Shown here one piece after another: positions 9,243-16,950 of a DNA stretch of 42,726 nucleotides. Each line of letters begins with the position of its first letter. Position 1 is the stretch's first letter. Made by a program: the position numbers and the translations under genes. The notes beneath the pieces are model-generated. The model saw only the letters and a list, made by a program, of their open reading frames with translations, was not told the DNA's origin and did no database searches. Source of the DNA: Microcystis wesenbergii FACHB-1317 (GTDB taxonomy: Bacteria; Cyanobacteriota; Cyanobacteriia; Cyanobacteriales; Microcystaceae); the NCBI RefSeq assembly GCF_014696875.1, contig NZ_JACJQV010000204.1, forward strand, positions 1 to 42,726. Direction: 5' to 3'.

Positions 9243-9269
9243 AAGGGGATTTTTGTAAAGATATTCTAG

Positions 9270-10049
9270 ATGGTGATGCGCGAACCGATCGTCGAATTAA
9301 GGGGAGTGACTAAAGCTTTCGGCAAGAAAGTAATCTTAAATAACGTCGATCTGAAAGTGTACGAAGGGGAAGCGATCGGCGTGATCGGTCCATCGGGGAC
9401 GGGAAAATCGACGATTTTGCGGTTAGTCGCCGGATTACTGGCACCCGATCGAGGAGAAGTGTACATCTACGGCACAAAACGTCAGAGAACCGTAGAACAG
9501 GGGGAAGATCCCCTCGGTGTCGGTCTAGTTTTCCAACAATCGGCCCTTTTTGACTCCCTCACCGTCGGGGAAAATGTCGGTTTTGCTCTCTATCGCTACT
9601 CAAAGCTAAAACCAGCCGAAATCCGCGATTTAGTGGAAGAAAAACTAGATTTAGTGGGAATGTCTGGTTCCTACGACCTCTATCCATCTGAAATATCCGG
9701 AGGGATGCGAAAACGCGTCAGTTTAGCCAGAGCAATTATCAGCGATCCCTCGATCGCCGCCGATCGACCGAACATTCTCCTTTACGATGAACCCACTGCT
9801 GGACTCGATCCCGTCGCTTCTACCCGCATCCAGACGGTAATTATGGAACTTCTCAAGCTAAAAAAAGCCTGTGGGGCCCATCTCATTGTCACCCACGTCC
9901 ACAGCACCATCGAAAATACCACCGATCGCATCGTTTTTCTCTATAAAGGTCAATTTCAATGGGTTGGACCGACTCAAGAGGCTTATCACTCCGAAATCCC
10001 CGTACTCAAGCAATTTTTTACCGGCAGTATCCACGGACCAATTCAGTGA
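9270..10049 (+). CDS. mlaF: ABC transporter ATPase of an Mla-type lipid transport system
   Basis: The 259-aa cytoplasmic ATPase has Walker A GPSGTGKST (residues 40-48), a signature SGGMRKRVSLARA at about 149 and Walker B with ILLYDEPTAGLDP at about 170. The variant SGGMRKR signature and overall sequence place it with MlaF/Ttg2A, which drives phospholipid movement between inner and outer envelope membranes with MlaE and an MCE protein. An MCE-family gene follows at 10425 after a repeat-rich gap, and the permease gene is at 18452 on the other strand, so the three parts are present but not contiguous. Confidence 0.9.
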   Translation: MVMREPIVELRGVTKAFGKKVILNNVDLKVYEGEAIGVIGPSGTGKSTILRLVAGLLAPDRGEVYIYGTKRQRTVEQGEDPLGVGLVFQQSALFDSLTVGENVGFALYRYSKLKPAEIRDLVEEKLDLVGMSGSYDLYPSEISGGMRKRVSLARAIISDPSIAADRPNILLYDEPTAGLDPVASTRIQTVIMELLKLKKACGAHLIVTHVHSTIENTTDRIVFLYKGQFQWVGPTQEAYHSEIPVLKQFFTGSIHGPIQ

Positions 10050-10051
10050 TC

Positions 10052-10205
10052 AGTCAATTGAGGGAAGTGGGGTGATGGGGAAGTGGGGTGTGGGGTGATG
10101 GGGTGTGGGGTGATGGGGAAGTGGGGTGTGGGGTGATGGGGAAGTGGGGTGTGGGGTGATGGGGTGTGGGGTGATGGGGAAGTGGGGTGATGGGGAAGTG
10201 GGGAA
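10052..10205 (+). repeat. G-rich tandem repeat (GTGGGGTGATGGGGAA units)
   Basis: About 150 bases are built from shuffled copies of GTGGGGTGATGGGG, GAAGTGGGGT and GTGGGGT. The plus strand has many runs of four G separated by 2-4 bases, so G-quadruplex formation is possible in the mlaF-mlaD gap. No gene lies here. Confidence 0.95.
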
Positions 10206-10211
10206 ATTGAA

Positions 10212-10291
10212 CTAAAACCCTAAAACCCTAAAACCCTAAAACCCTAAAACCCTAAAACCCTAAAACCCTAAAACCCTAAAACCCTAAAACC
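10212..10291 (+). repeat. Ten perfect tandem copies of the octamer CTAAAACC
   Basis: Eighty bases are ten uninterrupted CTAAAACC units. On the other strand this reads as TTTTAGGG repeats, identical in sequence to a plant/green-algal type telomere repeat, though here it is an internal chromosomal satellite. Copy number is likely unstable. Confidence 0.97.
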
Positions 10292-10345
10292 TGACTCCTG
10301 AATACTGAATACTGAATACTGACTCCTGAATACTGACTCCTTGAC
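10292..10345 (+). repeat. Short imperfect repeats of CTGAATA / CTGACTC
   Basis: A run of heptamers (CTGACTC, CTGAATA) continues from the octamer array. Such short tandemly repeated sequences are common between cyanobacterial genes. No coding frame is seen from 10050 to 10424. Confidence 0.8.
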
Positions 10346-10424
10346 TCTTGCCTTCAGAAGCTGATCACTGAAATCCTCCGATTTCTCCTGTAAGATACTG
10401 TATAGTGATGAGGAGTAATTATTT

Positions 10425-11816
10425 ATGGAAGCTGGCGGTTCACAACGGGGGATTTCCCCAACTCTGCGGCAAAGTGGTATCGGTTTAATGTTACTGACAT
10501 CGGGGGGAATATTAATCTGGTTAATCGCCTGGTTAAGTAATTTTAGCTTCGGGGGGCGCAGTTATCGAGCCAGCTTCCTTTTTCCTAATGTGGGGGGCAT
10601 GATGGTGGGAACCCGCGTCGGTTATCGGGGAGTGAGAATCGGGCAAGTGACGGCAATTACCCCAGAACCGGAGGGAGTCGCCGTAGAAGTGGAGATTTCG
10701 CCAGCAGATCGCCTAATTCCCAGTAATTCCCTCATCGAAGCCATTCAATCCGGTTTAGTAGGTGAAACCACGATCGATATTACTCCCCTGCAAGCTTTAC
10801 CCGTCGGTGGTGTCAAAGAACCCCCCTTGAGTCCTAACTGTAATGGGGAGGTGATTATCTGTAACGGTTCCCGTTTACAAGGGCAATCGGCGCTAAATGT
10901 CAATACCTTGATCAGATCTTTACTGAGAATTTCTAATCTAGTTAGCGATCCCGATATGGTGGCTGGATTTCGTTCCTTTACCCAGCGCGCTGCCAATGCC
11001 TTGGGGGGACTCGATCGCTTTAGTGGTGAGGCAACCACCGCTTTAAGCGAAGTACGTCGCAGCGGTACTCTGGGTAAACTTAATTCGGGGATGAGATCCC
11101 TAGAATCCTTACCGCAAGTATCCGGTTCCCTCGATCGCCTTTCCAGTGATCTTTCCGGTGTCGGGGGATTGAGTCAGGAAGCGACTACTTTACTGAGAAG
11201 TTTACAGGGAAGTGGCGGTCTGAAAAATTTAGACGCTACCCTAGTGGAGGCCCGAAAAACGCTGCTTTTGGTGGGACAAACCACCGAAGAACTGCGGGTT
11301 TTTTTGGCAGCTAATCAAAATCGTTTAATTGCTACTCTCGATAGTATCAAAACTACTAGCGATCGCCTACAAACTACCCTCGCTGCTTTGGATCCGATCC
11401 TGACGCAAGTGCAGAAAAGCCAAATTATCGAGAATTTAAACACTATTTCGGCAAATGCTGTTAAATTAAGCGAAAATTTGGGCAACTTTACTGCTTATCT
11501 CTCCGATCCTGCCACTGTTGTCACCCTACAGCAACTCCTCGACTCCTCTCGCGCTGCTTTTGCCAATCTTCAGAAAATCACCTCGGATGTGGATGAAATT
11601 ACTGGTAATCCGCAACTGCGACAGGAAATTATCCGCTTAATCCAGGGTTTAAGTCGTTTGGTTTCTTCTAGCGAACAACTACAGCAGGAATTCGCCCAAG
11701 GTCAAGCAATGACAAGAATGGCCGCCCAAATTGCGACAATAGCCCCAAATCCCGCCGCTAATACCCCAGAAAAAGACGCTAAGAAACCCAGAAAAAGCCC
11801 CGAAATAAATGATTAA
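10425..11816 (+). CDS. mlaD: MCE/MlaD-family lipid-binding protein
   Basis: The 463-aa protein has an N-terminal membrane anchor (about 20-40, IGLMLLTSGGILIWLIAWL), then one MCE domain (about 45-125, with VGTRVGYRGVRIGQVTAI and VGETTIDI), then a long helical region rich in Leu, Ser and Thr. It would sit in the inner membrane facing the periplasm and pass lipids between membranes with MlaF and MlaE. Start ATG 10425 is preceded by GAGGAG at a normal distance. A possible -10 (TATAGT) lies near 10400. Cyanobacterial MlaD proteins are longer than the proteobacterial form because of this C-terminal helical part, so the length is not odd. Confidence 0.9.
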   Translation: MEAGGSQRGISPTLRQSGIGLMLLTSGGILIWLIAWLSNFSFGGRSYRASFLFPNVGGMMVGTRVGYRGVRIGQVTAITPEPEGVAVEVEISPADRLIPSNSLIEAIQSGLVGETTIDITPLQALPVGGVKEPPLSPNCNGEVIICNGSRLQGQSALNVNTLIRSLLRISNLVSDPDMVAGFRSFTQRAANALGGLDRFSGEATTALSEVRRSGTLGKLNSGMRSLESLPQVSGSLDRLSSDLSGVGGLSQEATTLLRSLQGSGGLKNLDATLVEARKTLLLVGQTTEELRVFLAANQNRLIATLDSIKTTSDRLQTTLAALDPILTQVQKSQIIENLNTISANAVKLSENLGNFTAYLSDPATVVTLQQLLDSSRAAFANLQKITSDVDEITGNPQLRQEIIRLIQGLSRLVSSSEQLQQEFAQGQAMTRMAAQIATIAPNPAANTPEKDAKKPRKSPEIND

Positions 11817-11843
11817 ATGTGTTTGAAAAATCACCTTAGTTCC

Positions 11844-12203
11844 TCATAAAGGAATCCAATCTAAGCGATCAATCCATTCTTCAGCTTCTGTTAATTCCCA
11901 GATTAAAATCATTGATTCAGCCCATTGACTAATTGTACCGCTAGGGCGTAACCAAATAATTCCCCAAGTGTGACCTCCCGTGTTCCAATGATCTTTTAAA
12001 TGATTGGGCATGGTACTTCTATTGTCAGTGATTAACAGTCTCTGGGATAATTCTAAATATTGCAATAAATTAGGATCAAGTGTCCCTAAAAGAGGTGCAT
12101 CCGCATCACCAACTCGCAAAATATCTATAGTAGAATTGATACGTTGAACCGCTATTTTTAGCTTAGGAGATAAATTTTCATCCAGCAAAAACCGAATTTT
12201 CAT
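11844..12203 (-). CDS. DUF5615-type PIN-like toxin
   Basis: The 119-aa protein begins MKIRFLLDENLSPKL, the typical DUF5615 start with LLDENLS, and has a later LLITDNRS acidic motif resembling the conserved TxD of PIN-like nucleases. It overlaps the upstream DUF433 gene by 4 bases, and these two families commonly form toxin-antitoxin pairs in cyanobacteria. Full length compared with the family. Toxicity is inferred from family and pairing. Confidence 0.8.
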   Translation of the reverse strand: MKIRFLLDENLSPKLKIAVQRINSTIDILRVGDADAPLLGTLDPNLLQYLELSQRLLITDNRSTMPNHLKDHWNTGGHTWGIIWLRPSGTISQWAESMILIWELTEAEEWIDRLDWIPL

Positions 12204-12532
12204 GCTTTTTGTAAATACTCCTGCTCCTTTTTAATTTTTGCTTTTCTTAAACGATCAATTAAAGGAGATGATGTTTCTAGCCACTGTTGATAATGTTGTT
12301 CCCGTTGTCTTTCTAGCTTGACAAGATAGAGATCGATTTGTGCTTGATTGTGATAATAATAGGTCAAAGTGGCATAAATTTTTTCTAAATTTAGAGTTGG
12401 TAATTCTTGGAGAATTTCTTGAGGACTATAACCTTGTCGATAGTATTTCAGTACGTCCTCAATGCCAATACGATGTCCTTTTAATTGAATATTATCTACT
12501 GCTACAAATTCAAAATAATCTTCTAACTGCAT
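12200..12532 (-). CDS. DUF433-type antitoxin
   Basis: The 110-aa protein contains a DUF433 helical DNA-binding-like segment (about residues 18-65: HRIGIEDVLKYYRQGYSPQE followed by PTLNLEKIYATLTYY), and a charged C-terminal tail (ERQREQHYQQWLE) that could wrap the toxin. It is first in a two-gene unit with the DUF5615 protein and overlaps it by 4 bases, suggesting coupled translation. An AGGAGG-like element (CTCCT complement, about 12543-12549) lies just before the start. Confidence 0.75.
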   Translation of the reverse strand: MQLEDYFEFVAVDNIQLKGHRIGIEDVLKYYRQGYSPQEILQELPTLNLEKIYATLTYYYHNQAQIDLYLVKLERQREQHYQQWLETSSPLIDRLRKAKIKKEQEYLQKA

Positions 12533-12636
12533 AGGTTGTTACCTCCTAAAACATCAATACTATCCTAGCATATTATTAAAAATGTGCCGCAAAATTCAAA
12601 ATTATTCACCGATTTTAAGCCTATCTGAATATTCAA

Positions 12637-12665
12637 TTTAACCCACCTACTTTAGATGGGTTAAA
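12637..12665 (-). terminator. Hairpin after the PEP-CTERM gene
   Basis: TTTAACCCA (12637-12645) and TGGGTTAAA (12657-12665) form a perfect 9-bp stem with an 11-base loop just downstream of the stop at 12680. The following bases on the minus strand are not a clear T run, so termination is possible but weakly supported. Confidence 0.4.
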
Positions 12666-12679
12666 AAGATAAAAAGAGA

Positions 12680-13360
12680 TTAAGATTGACGTTTTAAAGC
12701 AGAACCAATTCCTAATACTCCTAAACTCAATAATCCTAGCACTGATGAAGGTTCGGGAATAGAAGGAGGAGGAGAGGAAAGAGCTATCACTGAGACATTA
12801 TCCAACGCAGGACCATAAGGTGTATCGACTAAATTTAGAAAACTAAGGGTAGTTGTTGTTCCAGTGGCAGTAAAACCCCAAGATTTTGATACCCATCCCA
12901 TGTTTGAACGGCTTTTTCCTGTTATGTCGAAAGAAAAGTCAGCAGAATTTCCTCCTGCACTCACTCTCATCTCTTTAATAGTAGGACTGTAGTCTGTATT
13001 ACCCGCCAGATCAAAAGTCACCCGATAAGTCTCACCGACAGTTGTGTTAAAGGTTTGCTGAATTCCACCGGCATTCGCTCCAGATAGATCCAGATTTCTA
13101 CTACCCTCAGAAGCTTGCCAATAAGTTCCTATATAATCAATTGTTCCTTGGCTGACCGTCCATCCTGTAATTGCTGTGGAACCAGCATCAAGTCCCACAA
13201 AATCACCAGGGTTAGGGTTGACGGTAGCCGTCTCAAAACTGCCATTTTGAATCAAATTTGCTGCTTGTACAGGGGTGACTATCAAAGCACTCACCGCCAA
13301 GACAGAGGAAGCAATTGAGAGTTTTAATAAGCTATGCTTACCCCCCCCCCCGCAAATCAA
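12680..13360 (-). CDS. Secreted PEP-CTERM protein, N-terminus interrupted by a G11 tract
   Basis: The protein has a signal peptide (LLKLSIASSVLAVSALIVTP then VQA/A), a beta-sandwich region beginning NLIQNGSFET of the type often found in carbohydrate-binding-like exported proteins, and a C-terminal PEP-CTERM sorting signal (PEPSSVLGLLSLGVLGIGSA followed by LKRQS). PEP-CTERM proteins are processed by exosortase at the membrane. The frame given opens only with a TTG at 13360. The better start is ATG 13385, with GGAG 9 bases before it. From there MTQKLAKLIDLR runs into 11 G and stops at the next codon; with 10 G it would join the signal peptide in frame. The gene is thus off, phase-variable, or the homopolymer is misread. 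Confidence 0.8.
   Translation of the reverse strand: MICGGGGKHSLLKLSIASSVLAVSALIVTPVQAANLIQNGSFETATVNPNPGDFVGLDAGSTAITGWTVSQGTIDYIGTYWQASEGSRNLDLSGANAGGIQQTFNTTVGETYRVTFDLAGNTDYSPTIKEMRVSAGGNSADFSFDITGKSRSNMGWVSKSWGFTATGTTTTLSFLNLVDTPYGPALDNVSVIALSSPPPSIPEPSSVLGLLSLGVLGIGSALKRQS
13341..13351 (-). repeat. Homopolymeric G11 tract inside the PEP-CTERM gene
   Basis: Eleven consecutive G on the minus strand lie 12 codons after the likely start ATG 13385. Tracts of this length slip readily during replication. The present length puts the start out of frame with the signal peptide. Confidence 0.9.
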
Positions 13361-13521
13361 TCAGTTTTGCTAATTTTTGAGTCATAATTAAAAACTCCAT
13401 TTTTAGATAAACAACCACAGCATAGCACAGAAAACCTCAAACTAGATGAAAAAATGATTAATTTTTTGCTCAAGATGGCCCCAAACGAGCTTCGGGATAG
13501 AGAAACTTGTGGCAAGATATA

Positions 13522-13984
13522 ACCAAGGGGTATTTGGGGAAGAAACTGGACCACGGAAGAACTTCTAGAATCAAAGGCTTTACTCCCAAAAGGTGATACC
13601 AAAGGTTCACCGGCGATTGTAGAAGACCTTGAAGATACGAGCAAAAATGGGATTATTAGCACCATTCGTGGTTATGCTGTTATCTTATTACTTCATTTAA
13701 TTAAACAACAGGCAGAAAACCGAACCACTCGTTCCCGGGATGTCTCCATTCGCAATAGTGTTAGAGAAATCCAACGCCAAAATAAACGCCGAAAAGCGGC
13801 AGGATATTATCTAAGTGATGAGGAATTAACAGACACTTTAAATGATGCTTATCCTAATGCTTCAGATGCCGCTTCTTTAGAAGTCGAATCAGGTCGTTAT
13901 CAATCGGAGAAACTAGAAGCTATAATTGACAAAAATAAACTGATTAGTGATGCTTTCCTTCTCATCAAAAACGTCTCTCCCTAG
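13522..13984 (+). pseudogene. 5'-truncated DUF29-like gene remnant
   Basis: A frame without an initiation codon runs from about 13522 to TAG 13982-13984. It reads TTEELLESKALLPKG, then a hydrophobic helix (GYAVILLLHLIKQQ), then RTTRSRDVSIRNSVREIQRQ and LNDAYPNASDAASLEVE. The hydrophobic helix followed by a basic helix and an NDAYPNA segment resembles DUF29-type cyanobacterial proteins. The usual N-terminus is absent. Nothing else is visible between 13386 and 13521. Confidence 0.45.
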
Positions 13985-13991
13985 AAAGATT

Positions 13992-14234
13992 ATGATAAAC
14001 TCAATCTCTCAAGAACAAGCCCAAGAAATGTTACGTTGGTTAAACAAAAATCGTGACACCGTGATTGATTTGTATAAAAATCAGTACATTGCCTATAATG
14101 AAAAAGGGGTGATTGCTCACGGTGAAAATTTACAGAATGTTCTGGAAGAAGCCAGGACAACCAATCAAGAATTTGTCATTTGTCTTGTTCCTCGTTGTCG
14201 TTATTCTATGCAAATTCTAGCCGTTCAAGTTTAA
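13992..14234 (+). CDS. Small DUF5678-like protein
   Basis: The 80-aa protein (MINSISQEQAQEMLRWLNKN...) has the short motif YIAYNEKGVIAHGENLQNVL seen in DUF5678 proteins, small cyanobacterial and archaeal proteins with a beta-hairpin and helix, often encoded beside aspartic-protease-like or toxin-like genes. ATG 13992 is preferred to the upstream ATG at 13947 because the family similarity begins there, though the longer form cannot be excluded. No partner gene is evident: the remnant upstream is DUF29-like and the next gene encodes a WD40 protein. Confidence 0.6.
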   Translation: MINSISQEQAQEMLRWLNKNRDTVIDLYKNQYIAYNEKGVIAHGENLQNVLEEARTTNQEFVICLVPRCRYSMQILAVQV

Positions 14235-14270
14235 AGTAGTTTAGGATGATTTTGACAACGGCAAAATTCT

Positions 14271-15284
14271 ATGAAAATAACCCTTTATCAACCGACATTA
14301 TCTTTATTATTGCTGCTCTTGCTATCCGGTGGTTGTGCAGTCAATCAGGAAAAAGGGAAAACCACCACTCCGCCGGCGCCTCCCCTAGCAGAAATCGTTC
14401 CTTGGCAGACCGTCGAACGGGTTACTATTTTAAAAGCCGATCAGGATCCCATCTATGCTTTAGCTATTAGTCCCGATAACTCCCTGCTGCTGAGTGGTAG
14501 TTTTGACGGCACGGTTAGGGAATGGGACCTAAAAACTCAAAAACCTCTCAGGACTTGGCAACTAGGTGATACTGTTAACGCTATCCAATTTAGTCCCGAC
14601 GGTGAGAGTTTCGTAACTGCCGATGCGGGGGGAAAAGTGCAACGCTGGAATACGCGCACGGGAAAATTAGAAATGACCTATCCTGGCCATGCTTTTCTCG
14701 TTACCGATGCCGCTATTTCTCCCGATGGCAAAATTTTGGCCACGGGTAGCTGGGATCGTACTGTTAAACTCTGGGATTTTCAGACGGGTACACTGTTAAA
14801 AACCCTGCGCGGTCATAATCATCCGATTCAGGCGATCGCATTTAGTCCCGATGGTAAAGGAATTGTTAGCGCCGATTACGATGGCTTCGTTAAACTGTGG
14901 AAAGTGAGTACCGGTCGCTTTATTCGTGCCTATGCGGGTAATTTATTCCCGGTTTATCGGGTGCTTTTTTCCAAGGATGGTAATACCGCCGGTACTGCTA
15001 GTCAAGACGGTTCGATCCGCGGTTGGCAAGTGAAAAGCGGCATCGGCACCACTACTATTCTCGCCCATAACGACGCTGTTACCGATATGGCCTTGCTGGA
15101 TGGGGGTAAAGTTTTGGCCAGCACTTCCGGGGATGGAACTGTGAAATTTTGGGATGTTAATACCCGTCAGCATTTGAATACCCTGAAGGGAAACGTCATC
15201 TTAAGAATGGTTGCCAGTCGAGATGGTCGTTGGTTAGTCACTGGAGATCGGGACGGTGCGATCGCACTGTGGCGGGGAATCTAA
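14271..15284 (+). CDS. WD40-repeat lipoprotein
   Basis: The 337-aa protein has an N-terminal signal with a leucine run ending in LSGGC (Cys22), a plausible lipobox, then a Pro/Thr-rich linker and about seven WD40 repeats from residue 55 to the end. Repeats show SPDN/SPDG turns and WD endings such as GTVREWDLKT, RTVKLWDFQT and GTVKFWDVNT. The product is probably a membrane-anchored beta-propeller acting as a protein-interaction scaffold. The last 30 codons (from 15197) are duplicated at 16228, in a tandem duplication that continues into the genes downstream. Confidence 0.85.
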   Translation: MKITLYQPTLSLLLLLLLSGGCAVNQEKGKTTTPPAPPLAEIVPWQTVERVTILKADQDPIYALAISPDNSLLLSGSFDGTVREWDLKTQKPLRTWQLGDTVNAIQFSPDGESFVTADAGGKVQRWNTRTGKLEMTYPGHAFLVTDAAISPDGKILATGSWDRTVKLWDFQTGTLLKTLRGHNHPIQAIAFSPDGKGIVSADYDGFVKLWKVSTGRFIRAYAGNLFPVYRVLFSKDGNTAGTASQDGSIRGWQVKSGIGTTTILAHNDAVTDMALLDGGKVLASTSGDGTVKFWDVNTRQHLNTLKGNVILRMVASRDGRWLVTGDRDGAIALWRGI

Positions 15285-15303
15285 TTAACTATAATTAAGA
15301 CTA

Positions 15304-15421
15304 AGTGAGTGGGTGGAATTAAATATAAGATGAACGTAGGTTGGGTTGAAGCATGAAACCCAACGCCCGCTCAGGTTACGCTACCGCTAACCCATCCTAC
15401 AAATAATTGTGCCTCCCTACT
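15304..15421 (+). mobile_element. 118-bp MITE-like palindromic insertion with TA target duplication
   Basis: Unit A of the tandem duplication has these bases between ...AAGACTA and GAGTGTTTTC, whereas unit B (16330-16340) reads AAGACTAGAGTGTTTTC without them. The insert is flanked by TA on both sides (15302-15303 and 15422-15423). The ends AGTGAGTGGGTGGAATTA and, reversed, AGTAGGGAGGCACAATTA are imperfect inverted repeats (12 of 18 alike). Inside are GTAGGTTGGGTT and AACCCATCCTAC, a hairpin widespread in cyanobacterial genomes. Confidence 0.8.
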
Positions 15422-15450
15422 TAGAGTGTTTTCTAGGGCGAAATATAGCT

Positions 15451-16023
15451 ATGGCAGCAGTGATTTTAAACTTAGATACAGTCAATCTCAGCGATGAGCA
15501 GTTTTACTGTCTCTGTCAAGTTAACCCAGATTGGCAACTGGAAAGAAACGTTCAAGGAGAATTAATTGTCATGCCACCTGTTGGGGGAATTAGCGGCAAC
15601 CGAGAGGCCGATTTTATTAGTTTACTTTGGTTGTGGAATCATCAAACCCGATTGGGTAAAGTCTTTAGTTCGGCGACGATTTTTCGTTTACCGAATGGCG
15701 GAGATCGCGCTCCCGATGCCGCTTGGGTGAGTTTAACTCGTTGGCAAGCTCTGAGTCGAGAAGAACAGGAGAAATTTCCGCCTATTTGTCCCGATTTCGT
15801 TATTGAACTGCGCTCCCGTAGCGATTCCCTCCCAGAAATTCAGGCTAAAATGCAGGAATATCTCCACAGTGGTTTGCGATTAGGTTGGCTAGTTAATCCT
15901 CAACAACAACAGGTGGAAATTTATCGTCCTCAGCAACCCGTAGAAATTATAGAACTACCGGCTAATTTAAGCGGAGAGGATGTCTTACCCGGCTTTAGTC
16001 TATTTATCTCTATTTTTGAGTAA
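15451..16023 (+). CDS. Uma2-family (DUF820) putative endonuclease, copy A
   Basis: The 190-aa protein belongs to Uma2, a PD-(D/E)XK-fold family greatly expanded in cyanobacteria. Visible core pieces are the Asp in APDAAWVS, the strand PDFVIELRSRSD with an E-x-R in place of E-x-K, and the helix EIQAKMQEYLHSGLRLGWLV. Function is unproven; nuclease activity is assumed from the fold. ATG 15451 is chosen because copy B begins at the equivalent codon. It differs from copy B mainly in a 10-residue patch (ISLLWLWNHQ here). Confidence 0.85.
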   Translation: MAAVILNLDTVNLSDEQFYCLCQVNPDWQLERNVQGELIVMPPVGGISGNREADFISLLWLWNHQTRLGKVFSSATIFRLPNGGDRAPDAAWVSLTRWQALSREEQEKFPPICPDFVIELRSRSDSLPEIQAKMQEYLHSGLRLGWLVNPQQQQVEIYRPQQPVEIIELPANLSGEDVLPGFSLFISIFE

Positions 16024-16039
16024 AATATAGTCAAGACTG

Positions 16040-16315
16040 ATGTATGATTCCACTTGTAAATTTATCGCCCTGGAATATTCGAGAGATTTAGCCACTTGGT
16101 TATCAGGTAAACCTTTGGATTTAACCGAAATTAAACCCTCAGAGTTGTCGTTAGAGCCGATAAGAGCCGATGGTTTAATCTTTTTGGAGTCAGAAGAATT
16201 AATCTTACATATTGAGTTCCAAACCGACATCTTAAGAATGGTTGCCAGTCGAGATGGTCGTTGGTTAGTCACTGGAGATCGGGACGGTGCGATCGCACTG
16301 TGGCGGGGAATCTAA
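16040..16315 (+). pseudogene. Chimera: N-terminal part of the Rpn-like gene fused to the WD40 tail
   Basis: The first 63 codons are identical to the start of the Rpn-like gene at 16951 (through IEFQTD). At 16228 the sequence switches to the duplicated end of the WD40 gene and stays open to that gene's own stop, giving a 91-residue hybrid. The hybrid keeps the nuclease residues D44, E59 and Q61 but lacks the rest of the domain. It is a by-product of the tandem duplication. Confidence 0.85.
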
Positions 16316-16361
16316 TTAACTATAATTAAGACTAGAGTGTTTTCTAGGGTGAAATATAGCT

Positions 16362-16934
16362 ATGGCAGCAGTGATTTTAAACTTAGATACAGTCAATCTC
16401 AGCGATGAGCAGTTTTACCGTCTCTGTCAAGTTAACCCAGATTGGCAACTGGAAAGAAACGTTCAAGGAGAATTAATTGTCATGCCACCTGTTGGGGGAA
16501 TTAGCGGCAACCGAGAGGCCGATTTTATCATTGACTTAGGTATCTGGAATCGTCAAACCCGATTGGGTAAAGTCTTTAGTTCGGCGACGATTTTTCGTTT
16601 ACCGAATGGCGGAGATCGCGCTCCCGATGCCGCTTGGGTGAGTTTAACTCGTTGGCAAGCTCTGAGTCGAGAAGAACAGGAGAAATTTCCGCCTATTTGT
16701 CCCGATTTCGTTATTGAACTGCGCTCCCGTAGCGATTCCCTCCCAGAAATTCAGGCTAAAATGCAGGAATATCTCCACAGTGGTTTGCGATTAGGTTGGC
16801 TAGTTAATCCTCAACAACAACAGGTGGAAATTTATCGTCCTCAGCAACCCGTAGAAATTATAGAACTACCGGCTAATTTAAGCGGAGAGGATGTCTTACC
16901 CGGCTTTAGTCTATTTATCTCTATTTTTGAGTAA
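16362..16934 (+). CDS. Uma2-family (DUF820) putative endonuclease, copy B
   Basis: This 190-aa protein is the twin of the gene at 15451 with the same PD-(D/E)XK-like core. The only notable protein difference is the patch IIDLGIWNRQ in place of ISLLWLWNHQ (about residues 50-60); the copy B version is closer to what Uma2 proteins usually show before the RLGKVF strand. Distance to the following Rpn-like gene is 16 bases, so the two are probably cotranscribed. Function unproven, as for copy A. Confidence 0.85.
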   Translation: MAAVILNLDTVNLSDEQFYRLCQVNPDWQLERNVQGELIVMPPVGGISGNREADFIIDLGIWNRQTRLGKVFSSATIFRLPNGGDRAPDAAWVSLTRWQALSREEQEKFPPICPDFVIELRSRSDSLPEIQAKMQEYLHSGLRLGWLVNPQQQQVEIYRPQQPVEIIELPANLSGEDVLPGFSLFISIFE

Positions 16935-16950
16935 AATATAGTCAAGACTG

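Noticed and set aside
10212-10291. Telomere-like (TTTTAGGG)n array as sign of a linear chromosome end or eukaryotic contamination
   Set aside because: It lies between two bacterial transporter genes and grades into other short repeats; flanks are continuous cyanobacterial sequence.
10052-10345. CRISPR array
   Set aside because: Repeats are contiguous or irregular with no unique spacers of constant length.
13357-13665. Minus-strand frame upstream of the PEP-CTERM gene
   Set aside because: Serine-rich, no family likeness, and lies opposite the DUF29-like remnant whose peptide makes sense.
15336-15400. Rho-independent terminator of the WD40 gene
   Set aside because: The hairpin belongs to the 118-bp insertion, has no T run and is absent from the duplicate unit.
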